Positions 16,486-25,253 are shown, counted from the first letter of the stretch. The stretch: DNA of 33,858 nucleotides from Pseudomonadota bacterium (GCA_027624035.1 JAQBUI010000048.1:1-33858), one strand, 5' to 3'. The notes: generated by a model not told the origin, from the sequence alone. Made by a program: numbers and translations.

Positions 16486-16593
16486 CGGCTGAACCAGAAA
16501 CAGCAGAAAGGCGGACAGGCCAACGGTCGCCGTGTAGAGACTCAGGGCGAAAATCGTCAGGGTCCGCTATGCGGCATCGGTATTCGATATCAT
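16486..16593 (-). pseudogene. Interrupted 5' end of the spermidine-synthase-like gene (in-frame amber codon)
   Basis: On the minus strand ATG at 16593-16591 overlaps the TGA of the acyl-CoA dehydrogenase gene as TGATG, a classic coupled start. It reads MISNTDAA, then TAG (16569-16567), then RTLTIFALSLYTATVGLSAF and on in the same frame into the ATG at 16485. No ATG, GTG or TTG lies between the TAG and that ATG. The gene is therefore a recent nonsense mutant, starts at a rare codon (CTG 16560 or ATT 16554), is read through, or contains a sequence error. Confidence 0.7.
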
Positions 16594-17723
16594 CACAACC
16601 GACCCTTGCCCAGTTCCAGCCTGCCCTTGACCAGATTAATCCGAAGCAGATCACTGGCCCCCTCTACCAGACGCAGCGACCGCACCTGTCGGTAAAGGGA
16701 TTCAAGTGGATGCCCCTTGACCAGGGCCTGACCTCCAACGAGTTGTACGGCGCCATCGATCACCCGACCAGCGGTTTCCGTACAGAACACCTTGGCCGCG
16801 ATGGTCTCATTGACCACGTTCTCGCCTGTGTCAGCGAGTCGAGCGGTCCGATACAGGGCGCTCCGGGCCACATAAGTCTCGATCCGCATATCAGCGTAGC
16901 GCAGACGAACCCCTTCCCGTGCGCCCAGCGGCGTGCCAGACCGATGCGGTGCCTGCAGATGGTTTTCAACGAAATCCAGTGCCCACAGACACATGCCGGT
17001 CGCCTGGGCCGATACCATCAACCGAACATTCCCGATGTTGCCCAGGGCGCGCGGCATCCCCTCGCCGATCTTGCCGATCACGTGCCACGCCGGCACGCAG
17101 ACGTCATTGAACGCCATCGCAACATGCCCGCCCCCTTCCATGGAGGCAAACTGGCGGTCAATGACAACGCCCGGTGCGGTGCGATCAATCACGACCATGG
17201 CCGTACCCAGTTTTGCACCATCGGCAGCTTCGATATTCACCAGGGCAGAGACGAAGTCGGCCGTGTCGCCGCCGGTGACATAGGACTTCTGGCCGTTGAT
17301 GATGATGTTTTCGCCCTCAACCCGGCCCCAGGTCGGCCGCGGTGCCTGGTCGGATTCCGTAAAGCCGAAGGCACCTCGCTTCTCGCCTCGCATCACGGGC
17401 TCGAGATAGTGTTTGCGCAGTTCGCCCTCGGCCGTATGCAGAATGCCCGGGCCCGGGCCGAAGATATGGCTGGTCAGAGCACTGTTGGCGGCCGCCCAGA
17501 TCTCTCTCAGCATGGTCAATTCAAGGATACTGGCCGGACGGCCACCGAACTCCTCGGGCTGGGTCTTGTAGAAAAAACCAGCCTCCTGGGACGCCTGCTG
17601 GACGGTGCGGCGAACCGTCGCGGGGTCCCCGCCGGACGCTTCGAGCGGTCGTATGACCTCCTCGATGAATCGCTCCGCCGATGCTTTTACGTCGAACAAA
17701 TCTGCAGACAACTGATCTGGCAT
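16593..17723 (-). CDS. Acyl-CoA dehydrogenase
   Basis: 376 residues from the ATG at 17723; the longer frame to 17978 runs over the divergent glycosyltransferase gene and is rejected. FAD-dependent alpha,beta-dehydrogenation of an acyl-CoA, passing electrons to ETF. Shows GAFGFTESDQAP and INGQKSYVTGG (FAD and substrate strand), ASMEGGGHVAMAFNDVCVPA, ERFIEEVIRPLE at the N-terminus, and the catalytic-base region LRLVEGASDLLRINLVKG with E in the usual YEGT-like place. Chain-length preference cannot be read. Its TGA overlaps an ATG (TGATG) that should start the downstream membrane gene. Confidence 0.9.
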   Translation of the reverse strand: MPDQLSADLFDVKASAERFIEEVIRPLEASGGDPATVRRTVQQASQEAGFFYKTQPEEFGGRPASILELTMLREIWAAANSALTSHIFGPGPGILHTAEGELRKHYLEPVMRGEKRGAFGFTESDQAPRPTWGRVEGENIIINGQKSYVTGGDTADFVSALVNIEAADGAKLGTAMVVIDRTAPGVVIDRQFASMEGGGHVAMAFNDVCVPAWHVIGKIGEGMPRALGNIGNVRLMVSAQATGMCLWALDFVENHLQAPHRSGTPLGAREGVRLRYADMRIETYVARSALYRTARLADTGENVVNETIAAKVFCTETAGRVIDGAVQLVGGQALVKGHPLESLYRQVRSLRLVEGASDLLRINLVKGRLELGKGRL

Positions 17724-17797
17724 GAGTACACCGCCTCGGAAATTCCGCCCAATGAAATCAGGTTGCCGATAGCCACGCAAGGGGCGATCATCCGGCA

Positions 17798-19354
17798 GTG
17801 ACTTCTGTGCGCCATTCTCCCCATCGATTCGGCATTGGCTTGTTGCTGGTGGTCTACGTGGCCGCGTGGGTATGCTCCCACGGGATTTCCGATACCAACC
17901 TTGACTCCTATGGTGACATGCTTGAGAACTTCGCCTGGAGCCAGGCAGCCACCTGGGGCACTGGCAAACATCCACCACTGATCGCCTGGGTGACTGGCCT
18001 GTGGTTTTCTGTCATGCCCCGCCACGATATCGCGTACCACCTTCTCGCCTATGTGAATGCGGCAGTTGGTCTGCTGGGTGTGTGGCGCATGACGATCGCG
18101 CTCGGCCACCGGGACATCGCCCTGCCTGCGGTGCTGCTGCTGTCGATGGCGCTGCCGTACAGCACCCTCGCGGTCAAGTTCAATGCCAACACGATATTGC
18201 TGTCCGCGTGGCCCTGGGTGGTGTGGTGCTGGGCGCGGTGCATCGCCAGCAGCCCCGGATCGCAGGATCTTCGGGCGCTGGTGCTCGGCGGGGTGACGGC
18301 GCTGGCGCTGCTCGGGAAATACTATTCGGGGGTACTGCTTCCCGGATTGCTGGTCGCCTCACTGCTAAGAGATGACGGGCGGGCATGGCTTACCACACGA
18401 GGACCCTGGATTGCAGCCATCGCCGCCACGGCGCTGTTGTTACCCCATCTGAAGTGGGTCCTGGATCAGAATTTCGTCAGCCTTGGCTATGTTGCCCGGC
18501 AAGGCGATGGCCGGATCAATGTCGGCCAACTCATCCGGTTCGCGCTGGCACCACTCATCTACTGGCTTATTCCCTGGATTGTGGTGGCATGGGTCTTTAC
18601 CAGCACCAGCGACGGCACGGACTCAAGGATCAAACGATTTCTGAACAATCTCGTGCGTGCCTGGCTACCCGCCGGCGCTCGCGATGACCTTTTCTGGCTG
18701 GTCATTCTCCCCTGGGCCACGACCATGCTCATCGGCCTGTCAGGACTGGTCACGCTGTCGCTGCCGTGGGCCATCCCAATCGGATTTGGCTTTCCGCTGT
18801 TGTGGCTCAGAAACCTTCAGCGGATCTCACCTGCACCAAAAACTCTGCAGGCCGCTGCCGTCAAGGCAGGGCTGATCTGGCTGTTGCTCATCGTCCTGCT
18901 CGCACCGGTCTACGCCTGGCAGCAATCCACCACGGGTGCCGAGAACTACTATCGGCCGCGACTCGAAGCCGCCAGAGCCTTACTGGCCGCCTGGGAACAA
19001 AGATATCCGGGTACGAGCCCTGGATGGGTGGGCGGACAATGGGCTGAGAACGCGATCATTCCCTTTTATGCGGACCCCGCCATCCGAGCGGTTCGAGGCT
19101 TCCCGAACCAGCATCCGGCCACCGTGCTACCCCACGACAACTGGCGCCACGAAGGAGGGCTCGTACTGTGTCCCCTGGGGCCGCTCAGCCATCCCTATCG
19201 CAGCGACTGCGAGACTGCGGCCGTCTCCTGGCTGGCAGATCTGCGCCAACATGAGCCCGCGATCGAGGTCACTGTTCAAAAGTCTGGCGTGCGCTTCAGA
19301 AAAGACATCCCGTTTCGCTATGTGGGATATGTCTATCTCCCTGCCAGACCCTGA
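17798..19354 (+). CDS. Membrane glycosyltransferase, GT39/ArnT-like
   Basis: 518 residues beginning with GTG at 17798, 74 bases from the divergent dehydrogenase start. An integral inner-membrane protein with about ten hydrophobic helices. The first periplasmic loop carries the acidic motif DTNLDSYGDMLENFAW, followed by TGKHPPLIAW, a combination typical of the PMT_2/GT39 superfamily that uses polyprenyl-phosphate sugars. A C-terminal soluble domain follows the last helix (about 370 onward). It probably glycosylates a lipid or protein at the periplasmic face; donor and acceptor unknown. The stop lies in an 11-bp tandem repeat. Confidence 0.8.
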   Translation: MTSVRHSPHRFGIGLLLVVYVAAWVCSHGISDTNLDSYGDMLENFAWSQAATWGTGKHPPLIAWVTGLWFSVMPRHDIAYHLLAYVNAAVGLLGVWRMTIALGHRDIALPAVLLLSMALPYSTLAVKFNANTILLSAWPWVVWCWARCIASSPGSQDLRALVLGGVTALALLGKYYSGVLLPGLLVASLLRDDGRAWLTTRGPWIAAIAATALLLPHLKWVLDQNFVSLGYVARQGDGRINVGQLIRFALAPLIYWLIPWIVVAWVFTSTSDGTDSRIKRFLNNLVRAWLPAGARDDLFWLVILPWATTMLIGLSGLVTLSLPWAIPIGFGFPLLWLRNLQRISPAPKTLQAAAVKAGLIWLLLIVLLAPVYAWQQSTTGAENYYRPRLEAARALLAAWEQRYPGTSPGWVGGQWAENAIIPFYADPAIRAVRGFPNQHPATVLPHDNWRHEGGLVLCPLGPLSHPYRSDCETAAVSWLADLRQHEPAIEVTVQKSGVRFRKDIPFRYVGYVYLPARP

Positions 19355-19381
19355 TTGAGCCCTGATTGAGCCCTGATTGAG
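19349..19381 (+). repeat. 11-bp tandem repeat at the glycosyltransferase stop
   Basis: ccctgattgag three times exactly (19349-19359, 19360-19370, 19371-19381). The first unit contains the TGA stop; the later units repeat the stop in shifting frames. It lies between convergent genes. Confidence 0.95.
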
Positions 19382-19391
19382 CCCGGCCTGA

Positions 19392-20564
19392 TCAGAACAG
19401 GAAAGTTCCAGACTCAAGGTCCATCAGAACACGACCAATGGCGTCCGTGTACTGGGGAGAAACCATGATGTGCTGGCGCACCACCAGGACGTCCCGCATA
19501 CACCGCTCAAGAGGGCTCGATTCGAAGTTCGCCGAGGCACCGGCGGCAGAATACACTGTCTCGACTGCCTTCACGGCCTCATTGGCAGCACCGGAACAAC
19601 TCAGTTGAAGCAGTGCACGCTGTTTGTGGCTGGGCCAGTCGCCACGATCAACGCAATCCCAGAGCTCATTGATCTGTTCGAAGGCATAGCTCCGGGCAGA
19701 GCCCAGAATTCGCTCTGCCTCGGCCACGGCGCGCTGGGCATCCGGCCGTTCCCGCAGTGGCCGCGACGACCCACGGGGCTTCTTTTCGCTGGCCAGTTCG
19801 ATGAAGCATTCGATTGCCGCACGGCCAATCCCCAGGGCGACGCCAATTTTGTTGTACGCCAGACGGCTGTACGGGGGCAGTTGATACAGGGTGCCGGTGG
19901 CATAAGGACGATTGGCCTGAACATGGCTGATGTACCGGTCAGGTACGAACAGCGACTCCACTCGGACATCGTGGCTGCCTGAACCTCGCATGCCCGATAC
20001 ATGCCACGTGTCGAGGATTTCAAATTCGGATGCCGGCATCAGAGCTTCGAGGGTGACCGGGCCCCGGTCGCCACGAACGGGTTCGCCGCCTTCATACAGC
20101 ACGCTCTGCCCCCAGAAATAGGCGGCATTGTGCACACCGCTCGCGAAAGGCCACTGGCCAGAGATCCGATAGCCGCCGGACTCCCTGACGGCTCTTCCAA
20201 GGGGATTGAGTGCCCCGGAAATGATGAGTTCGGGGTCCTCGAACAAAGGACCGATCACCTCAGCCGGATACTGGGAAGCGAGCGCGCCCATCACCTCAAT
20301 GCCGATCATCAGATTCCAACCTGTCGATCCGTGGACCCTGGAGACTGCCTCAATGGTCTGAATCTGGGTCAACGGATGCGCCTGCCCGCCGCCCAGATTC
20401 TGCGGAACGCCCACCCTGTAGAGTCCGGCTCTGGCCATGGCCCTCGCGACCTCTGCCACCAGGTGGCGCTGCGCATCGGACTGGGCCGCATGGTCCCTGA
20501 TCACCGGCACGATTGCTGCGATAGCAGGGCCATAGGCATCGAAACCCGGAATCTCACTACCCAT
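19392..20564 (-). CDS. Acyl-CoA-dehydrogenase-fold flavoprotein, HsaA-like monooxygenase group
   Basis: 390 residues. The ACAD N-terminal domain has VGVPQNLGGGQAHPL and the STGWNLMIG segment, the middle domain ISGQWPFASGVHNAAYFWG and DTWHVSGMRGSGSHDVRVESLFVP, and the C-terminal helical domain ends in FESSPLERCMRDVLVVRQHIMVSPQ. The pattern, with no YEGT-type catalytic glutamate, matches the type-2 ACAD/flavin-dependent hydroxylase group (HsaA and two-component monooxygenases) better than true dehydrogenases. It would then need a separate flavin reductase, not found here. The reaction is an inference; the fold is firm. TATATT (20604-20599, minus strand) upstream may be its -10. Confidence 0.82.
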   Translation of the reverse strand: MGSEIPGFDAYGPAIAAIVPVIRDHAAQSDAQRHLVAEVARAMARAGLYRVGVPQNLGGGQAHPLTQIQTIEAVSRVHGSTGWNLMIGIEVMGALASQYPAEVIGPLFEDPELIISGALNPLGRAVRESGGYRISGQWPFASGVHNAAYFWGQSVLYEGGEPVRGDRGPVTLEALMPASEFEILDTWHVSGMRGSGSHDVRVESLFVPDRYISHVQANRPYATGTLYQLPPYSRLAYNKIGVALGIGRAAIECFIELASEKKPRGSSRPLRERPDAQRAVAEAERILGSARSYAFEQINELWDCVDRGDWPSHKQRALLQLSCSGAANEAVKAVETVYSAAGASANFESSPLERCMRDVLVVRQHIMVSPQYTDAIGRVLMDLESGTFLF

Positions 20565-20655
20565 CAGACCTGTCCGTCATTGCATTGTCAGCAGGCAATA
20601 TAACAACTCTTGTTCGCACCGTCCCCCGTTGCCGCCCGGCTAACAGCCTCCCGAC

Positions 20656-20684
20656 TTGTGGACAGTTGGCCAGACCTGTAGATT
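20656..20684 (+). promoter_or_regulatory. Possible promoter of the second LLM gene
   Basis: TTGTGG (20656-20661), 17 bases, TAGATT (20679-20684), giving a leader of about 54 nt before the ATG at 20745. Each hexamer matches consensus only moderately. Confidence 0.4.
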
Positions 20685-20744
20685 CAGGCACATTCAGGGG
20701 CAAGGCCTACTGGCACCAAAAGACTCGACAACAGGGATCCAGAG

Positions 20745-21788
20745 ATGAAAACAGCCATTGGCGTGGGCAGCGCCTATTACAACGGGGAAAACTGGGACGA
20801 ACTCGTAGACTTCACCGTGAAGGCAGAAGCCATGGGCGTGGACTTTGTCTGGTCCGCCGAAGCCTGGGGGATGGATGCCATCGTCCCGCTGGCCTACCTG
20901 GCCGCCAGAACCGAGAAAATCAGGCTGGGGACCGGCATCATCCAGATCTCATCCCGGGTCCCGGCGATGATCGCCATGACCAGCCAGAGTCTGCGCACGA
21001 TTTCTGGCGGACGCTTTGTGCTCGGCCTCGGAGTCAGTGGACCACAGGTCGTCGAGGGACTCCATGGCGCCGCCTTTGCGCATCCTCTCGGGAGGCTGAA
21101 GGAGTCGGTAGACATCATCAGGATGGGACTGCGGGGCGACAAGATTGCCTACGAAGGCAGGCATTACCAGCTGCCGAGGGCAGGCGGCGAGGGCAAGGCT
21201 ATCCGTCTGTCTCAGCCACCGGCCCCTGACCTGCCCATTTATCTTGCCACCCTGGGGCCGAAGTCTCTGGAGTATACTGGCGAGGTCGCAGATGGCTGGC
21301 TGGGTACGTCCTTCATGCCCGAAACAGCCGACGTGTTCTTTGCCCATCTCAAGAAGGGGCTTCGTACATCGGGCCGCACCATGGCTGATATCGACATTCA
21401 GGTCGGTGGCAGCTTTGAGGTTGGCGATGACGTGGAACGAATGATCGAAGCCAGAAAGCCCGGGATGGCATTCACGCTGGGGGCCATGGGGTCACCCACC
21501 ACCAACTTCTACAATGATGCCTACAAACGGGCGGGCTGGGCCGATGCGGCCGTCGAAGTGCAACGCCTCTGGGTAGACCACAAGCGGGAAGAAGCCGCCC
21601 GCAGAGTTCCGGACGAGATGATTCTGGCCACCAGTTTCATCGGGACCCGTGACATGATCACGAATCGCCTTCGCGCCTACCGGGATGCGGGTGTCAACAC
21701 GCTGCGGATCAGCGCCGGCGGTCACAATCATACGGATCGCATCGACAAACTGAGCGAAGTTCTGGACATCATCAACGACGCCCTGTGA
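20745..21788 (+). CDS. LLM-class flavin/F420-dependent oxidoreductase
   Basis: 347-residue luciferase-like TIM barrel: VDFVWSAEAWGMDAIVPLAYLAARTEKIRLGTGI, SRVPAMIAMTSQSLRTISGGRFVLGLGVSGPQVVEGLHG, then PLGRLKESVDIIRMGLRGDKI and PIYLATLGPKSLEYTGEVADGWLG. The length and the conserved GVSGPQVVEG block fit enzymes annotated as F420-dependent; cofactor use is not provable here. It is clearly a different subgroup from the shorter LLM enzyme at 10124-11041. A metallo-beta-lactamase-fold gene follows by 23 bases on the same strand, so the two are probably one operon. Confidence 0.87.
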   Translation: MKTAIGVGSAYYNGENWDELVDFTVKAEAMGVDFVWSAEAWGMDAIVPLAYLAARTEKIRLGTGIIQISSRVPAMIAMTSQSLRTISGGRFVLGLGVSGPQVVEGLHGAAFAHPLGRLKESVDIIRMGLRGDKIAYEGRHYQLPRAGGEGKAIRLSQPPAPDLPIYLATLGPKSLEYTGEVADGWLGTSFMPETADVFFAHLKKGLRTSGRTMADIDIQVGGSFEVGDDVERMIEARKPGMAFTLGAMGSPTTNFYNDAYKRAGWADAAVEVQRLWVDHKREEAARRVPDEMILATSFIGTRDMITNRLRAYRDAGVNTLRISAGGHNHTDRIDKLSEVLDIINDAL

Positions 21789-21811
21789 CACTCCCAGGAG
21801 GAGACTAATCC

Positions 21812-22684
21812 ATGTCCAGCTATCCCATCACATCCTGGCAGATTGGCAGGGTCAAAATCACCCGGGTCATCGAGATGGAGGTGGCCGGAGGGTCACGGTT
21901 CATTCTGCCCGATGCGACCCGAGATGCCGTCAAGCCCATCGGCTGGCTGCAACCCCACTTCGCAGATGATCAGGGCAACCTGATCATGAGCATCCACGCA
22001 CTCGTGATCGAGACCCCGGAACAGAAAATCGTGGTGGATACCTGCATCGGAAACGACAAGCAGCGCAACATCCCCAACTGGAGCAATCTCAAGCTCCCGT
22101 TTCTGCAGGATCTGGCAGAGGCGGGTTACGAACGCAACGACGTTGATACGGTGATGTGCACGCACCTGCACGTGGACCATGTAGGCTGGAATACCCTGTT
22201 CGAAGATGGGCAGTGGAAGCCGACTTTCCCCCGTGCCCGATACCTGATGGGCCGCAGGGAATATGCCTATTGGGACAGTGAAGACGAGGACCCTATGAAC
22301 AGCGGCGTCATGGGTGATTCGGTCCGTCCTGTGTTCGAAGCCGGGCTAGTGGACCTCGTCGAAATGGATCACAGAATCTGTGACGAGGTTCGTCTGGAAG
22401 CGACACCGGGGCATACCCCAGGACACGTCAGCGTTCACATACGGTCCGAAGGAAGCGAGGCGCTCATTACCGGCGATTGCATCCATCATCCGTGTCAGAT
22501 GGAGAAGCTCGACTGGTGCAGTAGCGCGGACTATGATCAGGCGCTCGCCCGGTCGACCCGGGATGACCTGCTCAACCGCTACAGCGATACCGATGTGCTC
22601 ATCATTGGAACCCACTTTGCCACGCCAACGGCGGGGCATATCAAGCGCTCCAATGATCACTACTGGTTTGACGTCAGCCAGTGA
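21812..22684 (+). CDS. Metallo-beta-lactamase-fold hydrolase
   Basis: 290 residues, cytosolic (no signal peptide). The dinuclear metal site is visible: THLHVDH with H118, H120, D122 and H123, then H201 in EATPGHTPGH, D222 in ITGDCIHH and a final histidine in IIGTHFATP. This arrangement resembles glyoxalase-II/lactonase-type enzymes (quorum-lactone hydrolase or arylsulfatase-like in annotation), which open esters, thioesters or lactones. AGGAGGAG lies about ten bases before the ATG. In the same probable operon as the LLM oxidoreductase, so hydrolysis of an oxidised product is a reasonable guess. Confidence 0.87.
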   Translation: MSSYPITSWQIGRVKITRVIEMEVAGGSRFILPDATRDAVKPIGWLQPHFADDQGNLIMSIHALVIETPEQKIVVDTCIGNDKQRNIPNWSNLKLPFLQDLAEAGYERNDVDTVMCTHLHVDHVGWNTLFEDGQWKPTFPRARYLMGRREYAYWDSEDEDPMNSGVMGDSVRPVFEAGLVDLVEMDHRICDEVRLEATPGHTPGHVSVHIRSEGSEALITGDCIHHPCQMEKLDWCSSADYDQALARSTRDDLLNRYSDTDVLIIGTHFATPTAGHIKRSNDHYWFDVSQ

Positions 22685-22697
22685 CGTCGGGTTTGCA

Positions 22698-23321
22698 TCA
22701 ACCCAGGTGTTGATCAACCCTCAGGTTGATTAACGTGTTGTTGGCTGCTGTCAGCAGTTGACCAAAACGGTCCATGACGAATCGGTGAAACAGAATCATC
22801 AACATGAAGCGTTCATGGTAGGTCAGCTTCGTTTCGAGCGTCGTGTGCCAGAAGGCGCCGTAAAAGGTCTCGGGGCGCAGCGGACAATCTGACACAGGGT
22901 GGCCCATCAGTTCCGATAGTCGGCTTTCGATTTCCCGGGTAATCACCTTGTAGTGGTTCGAAATCCGCCGGCTGTTGACGTGGACCAGTTCACAGACCGG
23001 ACCCTCTGGTGGTGCAATCTCAAAGCTCACGCCATTGCCGATGGCAGCCCAGGCAGTTGCCATCATGCCATTGAAGGCCCCTCTGTAACCGCTGGCCTGG
23101 ATACGCAGGAATCGCATGACGTTAAACTGACGGATCAAAGCTTCCTGTCGCTCCGCGGCCCACATCTCCTCAAACAGCGCATTGCTGGCGTTAGCAAGCA
23201 GCCCCTCAAAGAGGTAGTTCATCTTGGCCTCGACTGTCTCGCCAACGGCTTTCAGGACAATGATATTCCGCTGCCGGTCGGGCGCTGGAAACTGGATGAT
23301 ATCTGCCTTGTTCGTGTTCAT
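22698..23321 (-). CDS. Short DUF1631-like protein
   Basis: 207 residues. The N-terminal half (LFEGLLANASNALFEEMWAA, then NVMRFLRIQASGYRGAF) and the C-terminal half (CPLRPETFYGAFWHTTLE, then RFMLMILFHRFVMDRFGQLL) strongly resemble the first ~200 residues of DUF1631 proteins of gammaproteobacteria, including the conserved NPL-P--L--AF and KLFD-HV pattern. Full DUF1631 proteins are several hundred residues long; this one stops after the N-terminal module. No membrane segment. The function of DUF1631 is unclear. The last codons overlap a perfect hairpin ATCAACC/GGTTGAT at 22713-22730. Confidence 0.7.
   Translation of the reverse strand: MNTNKADIIQFPAPDRQRNIIVLKAVGETVEAKMNYLFEGLLANASNALFEEMWAAERQEALIRQFNVMRFLRIQASGYRGAFNGMMATAWAAIGNGVSFEIAPPEGPVCELVHVNSRRISNHYKVITREIESRLSELMGHPVSDCPLRPETFYGAFWHTTLETKLTYHERFMLMILFHRFVMDRFGQLLTAANNTLINLRVDQHLG
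22713..22730. other. Perfect 7-bp hairpin at a convergent gene junction
   Basis: ATCAACC (22713-22719), loop ctca, GGTTGAT (22724-22730), preceded by another ATCAAC/GTTGAT pair at 22697-22714. It overlaps the 3' end of the DUF1631-like gene and lies 28 bases past the stop of the MBL gene. It could end transcription from the plus strand, but no T-tract follows. Confidence 0.4.
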
Positions 23322-23479
23322 GAGTCACATCAATCTGGAACCTGAGGTCATGTTTAGCACGCAGATTCCGGGTTCACCATTGAATTCCCGGACAATGTCT
23401 CAGGACGTGATGTCGGTCACACACTGCCCTTGAAGGAGTTCAAAGATGGCGCGCCCGCAATGGTCTGATCGACTCCCGA

Positions 23480-24118
23480 TCAATGGTCTACCCGGTCGAC
23501 AAAAAAGCAGGTATCGATGGACCGGCGGGTTGGCCGTCCATACCTGCCCCTGGGCCAGCCAATGGGAATCAGCGCTGCAGTCGGCGTTTTCTCCGGGTCG
23601 AGCCCCAGATACTCGTCAATCTCAGCGCCGTGGGCCCGATGGGCCGTCGTGAGCGACGCGCCCAGACCCACGGCGCGACAGGCCAGCAGCACGTTCTGAA
23701 TAGCTGGGAACAGCGCCTGGGTCTGGGGTTGTCCGCGGCGGGTCCATCCCGCCACAAAAAGATGCACCGGCGCCTCGTGCAGGTGTTCTGCCAGGTGGAT
23801 GGCCGCCTTCATGTTGCGTCTCTTATCGGGTGGGAAATCAGGCGACTTCGCCGCTTCCCGCGCCGGCGAGATGTAGCGCTCGAAGGTATCCCGATACAAA
23901 CGCGCAATGTATTGCCGACGTGCCTGCTCCATGACCGCAATAAAAAACCACGGCTGGCGGTTGCCGCCGTTAGGCGCAAAGGTACCCGCCTCACATACCT
24001 TGCGAACCAGTTCGACCGGGACCGGGTCGGGTAACAGACGCCGGATACTGCGGGTTGTGCGGATGCCTTCGAGCAGGGGCAGGTCCTCTCCAATGCTGTC
24101 GATGTCTATGTTCACCAT
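23480..24118 (-). CDS. Nitroreductase-family protein
   Basis: 212 residues from the ATG at 24118, chosen because AGGAGG lies seven bases upstream; the frame is open to 24157. FMN-dependent NAD(P)H oxidoreductase fold: RTTRSIRRLLPDPVP (phosphate-binding arginines), AGTFAPNGGNRQPW (isoalloxazine contact), QNVLLACRAVGLGASLTT and LIPIGWPRGRYG at the C-terminus. The natural substrate cannot be deduced. It starts 20 bases after the stop of an MBL-fold gene and is probably cotranscribed with it. The stop codon lies inside a small inverted repeat (TGATCG/CGATCA, 23466-23482). Confidence 0.87.
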   Translation of the reverse strand: MVNIDIDSIGEDLPLLEGIRTTRSIRRLLPDPVPVELVRKVCEAGTFAPNGGNRQPWFFIAVMEQARRQYIARLYRDTFERYISPAREAAKSPDFPPDKRRNMKAAIHLAEHLHEAPVHLFVAGWTRRGQPQTQALFPAIQNVLLACRAVGLGASLTTAHRAHGAEIDEYLGLDPEKTPTAALIPIGWPRGRYGRPTRRSIDTCFFVDRVDH

Positions 24119-24137
24119 GGGTTGACCTCCTGAGTCA

Positions 24138-25100
24138 TCATTGCCGACCTCCATCATTTCGATCCCCTACCAGTGTCGCCACGTATCGACCTTGTTGGCA
24201 AACGACGCGACCAGAATCCATTAGTCTGTCCAGGTGCTGCTGCATCGACCGACGTTCAACATCGTCAATCATCATGCCAGTGTTGCCCGGCCGATAGACG
24301 AATCGATGCGCCACGATCTCCTCCATGGTCTTCGGTGCCCGGATAAATGCCAGCAGGCGCCGCTCCCGATCACCAATCATCGAGGCGAAGTCCCCAAGCA
24401 TTTGCCTGAAACGTTCAAGACCCTCGATAAGACCCTTGTGGTGAAAGGTCAGCCAGTAATGAGCCTGCACCTTCGCCAGATCGTTGAGCGTCTGTTCAAA
24501 TGCTGTCAGATCAGACCATGCGTCTCCATAGTAGGGGCCAAAGCCGGTCAGTTCGATGTCGCCCAGGTAGACGAACCGCTCATCGCTACCGTCCCAGTCG
24601 ACGACGAAACAGCAGTGCCCACGGGTATGCCCCGGGGAATGCATGGCACAGATTCGCACCCCGCCCAGATCAAAAGTCTTACCATTACAGAAGGTTTGCA
24701 CATCCGGGCGTGGCACATAGTGGAACTGGGTCTGGATCTGTCGGCGGAAATCCGCGAGCGATTCACCACCGAGGCCGTAGATGGTCATCAACCCGTCGAT
24801 CGATGCAAGACCCAGGGCATCATCACAGTGGCAGAAGCACGGAACATCTGGAAACAGATGCAGGCCTGCGATGTGGTCCTCATGAATGTGGCTCAAAAGC
24901 ACCATATCAACGTCCGGCAACATCTCTCGTCGGGGCAGCATGCCAAGTGCCGGATCGATGATCGCCGCGCGGTCCCGTCCTCTTATCACCAGGCAGTTAC
25001 CCTGGGGATACTTGCCGTTCTCATAGCCGAACAGGATTTCAATCGGACCTATGTGGCGGGATTGCAGGTCTTCAAGCCGAATATGCACAACGTCTTCCAT
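24138..25100 (-). CDS. MBL-fold hydrolase with C-terminal winged-helix-like domain
   Basis: 320 residues from the ATG at 25100 (GAG/AGAG just upstream is weak); the frame is open to 25271 but then overlaps the divergent methyltransferase start. The metal ligands H71, H73, D75 and H76 (LLSHIHEDH), H158 (SPGHTRGH), D181 (YLGDIE) and H220 (TFHHKG) are all present. The C-terminal ~90 residues (FASMIGDRERRLLAF, then RSMQQHLDRLMDSGRV) resemble the helical/winged-helix tail of LACTB2-like MBL proteins. A thioesterase, lactonase or nuclease role is possible; the context of a nitroreductase does not decide it. Confidence 0.85.
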   Translation of the reverse strand: MEDVVHIRLEDLQSRHIGPIEILFGYENGKYPQGNCLVIRGRDRAAIIDPALGMLPRREMLPDVDMVLLSHIHEDHIAGLHLFPDVPCFCHCDDALGLASIDGLMTIYGLGGESLADFRRQIQTQFHYVPRPDVQTFCNGKTFDLGGVRICAMHSPGHTRGHCCFVVDWDGSDERFVYLGDIELTGFGPYYGDAWSDLTAFEQTLNDLAKVQAHYWLTFHHKGLIEGLERFRQMLGDFASMIGDRERRLLAFIRAPKTMEEIVAHRFVYRPGNTGMMIDDVERRSMQQHLDRLMDSGRVVCQQGRYVATLVGDRNDGGRQ

Positions 25101-25134
25101 CTCTGGTTTCCATGTCAGGGTCAGGGTACGGGCC

Positions 25135-25160
25135 GAAGCTCGCCATTGAAGCTCGCCATT
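25135..25160 (+). repeat. 13-bp tandem duplication
   Basis: gaagctcgccatt at 25135-25147 and 25148-25160, in the divergent region between the MBL gene and the methyltransferase. A longer reading of the MBL frame would translate it, which is one reason to prefer the start at 25100. Confidence 0.85.
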
Positions 25161-25253
25161 GCAAGCGCCGTTTACCATTTGATCGTGAATTGTAACAATC
25201 ATGGAGCAGCCGCGTGCGGCATGCTGACCAGGAACGGACCAGGCTGACAACCC

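Noticed and set aside
16569..17801. 410-residue open frame on the plus strand opposite the acyl-CoA dehydrogenase
   Set aside because: It is antisense to a gene with clear ACAD motifs, has no recognisable domain and no ribosome-binding site; long shadow frames are expected in GC-rich DNA.
17724..17978. N-terminal extension of the acyl-CoA dehydrogenase
   Set aside because: It would overlap the start and first helix of the divergent glycosyltransferase and is arginine/proline-rich, unlike the ACAD family.
23446..23652. 68-residue plus-strand frame with AAGGAG upstream
   Set aside because: It mostly overlaps the nitroreductase coding region on the other strand and shows no protein-like features; the ribosome-binding match may be chance.
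24234..25247. 337-residue open frame antisense to the MBL hydrolase
   Set aside because: The minus strand has all metal ligands of the MBL fold; the plus-strand frame has no family features.
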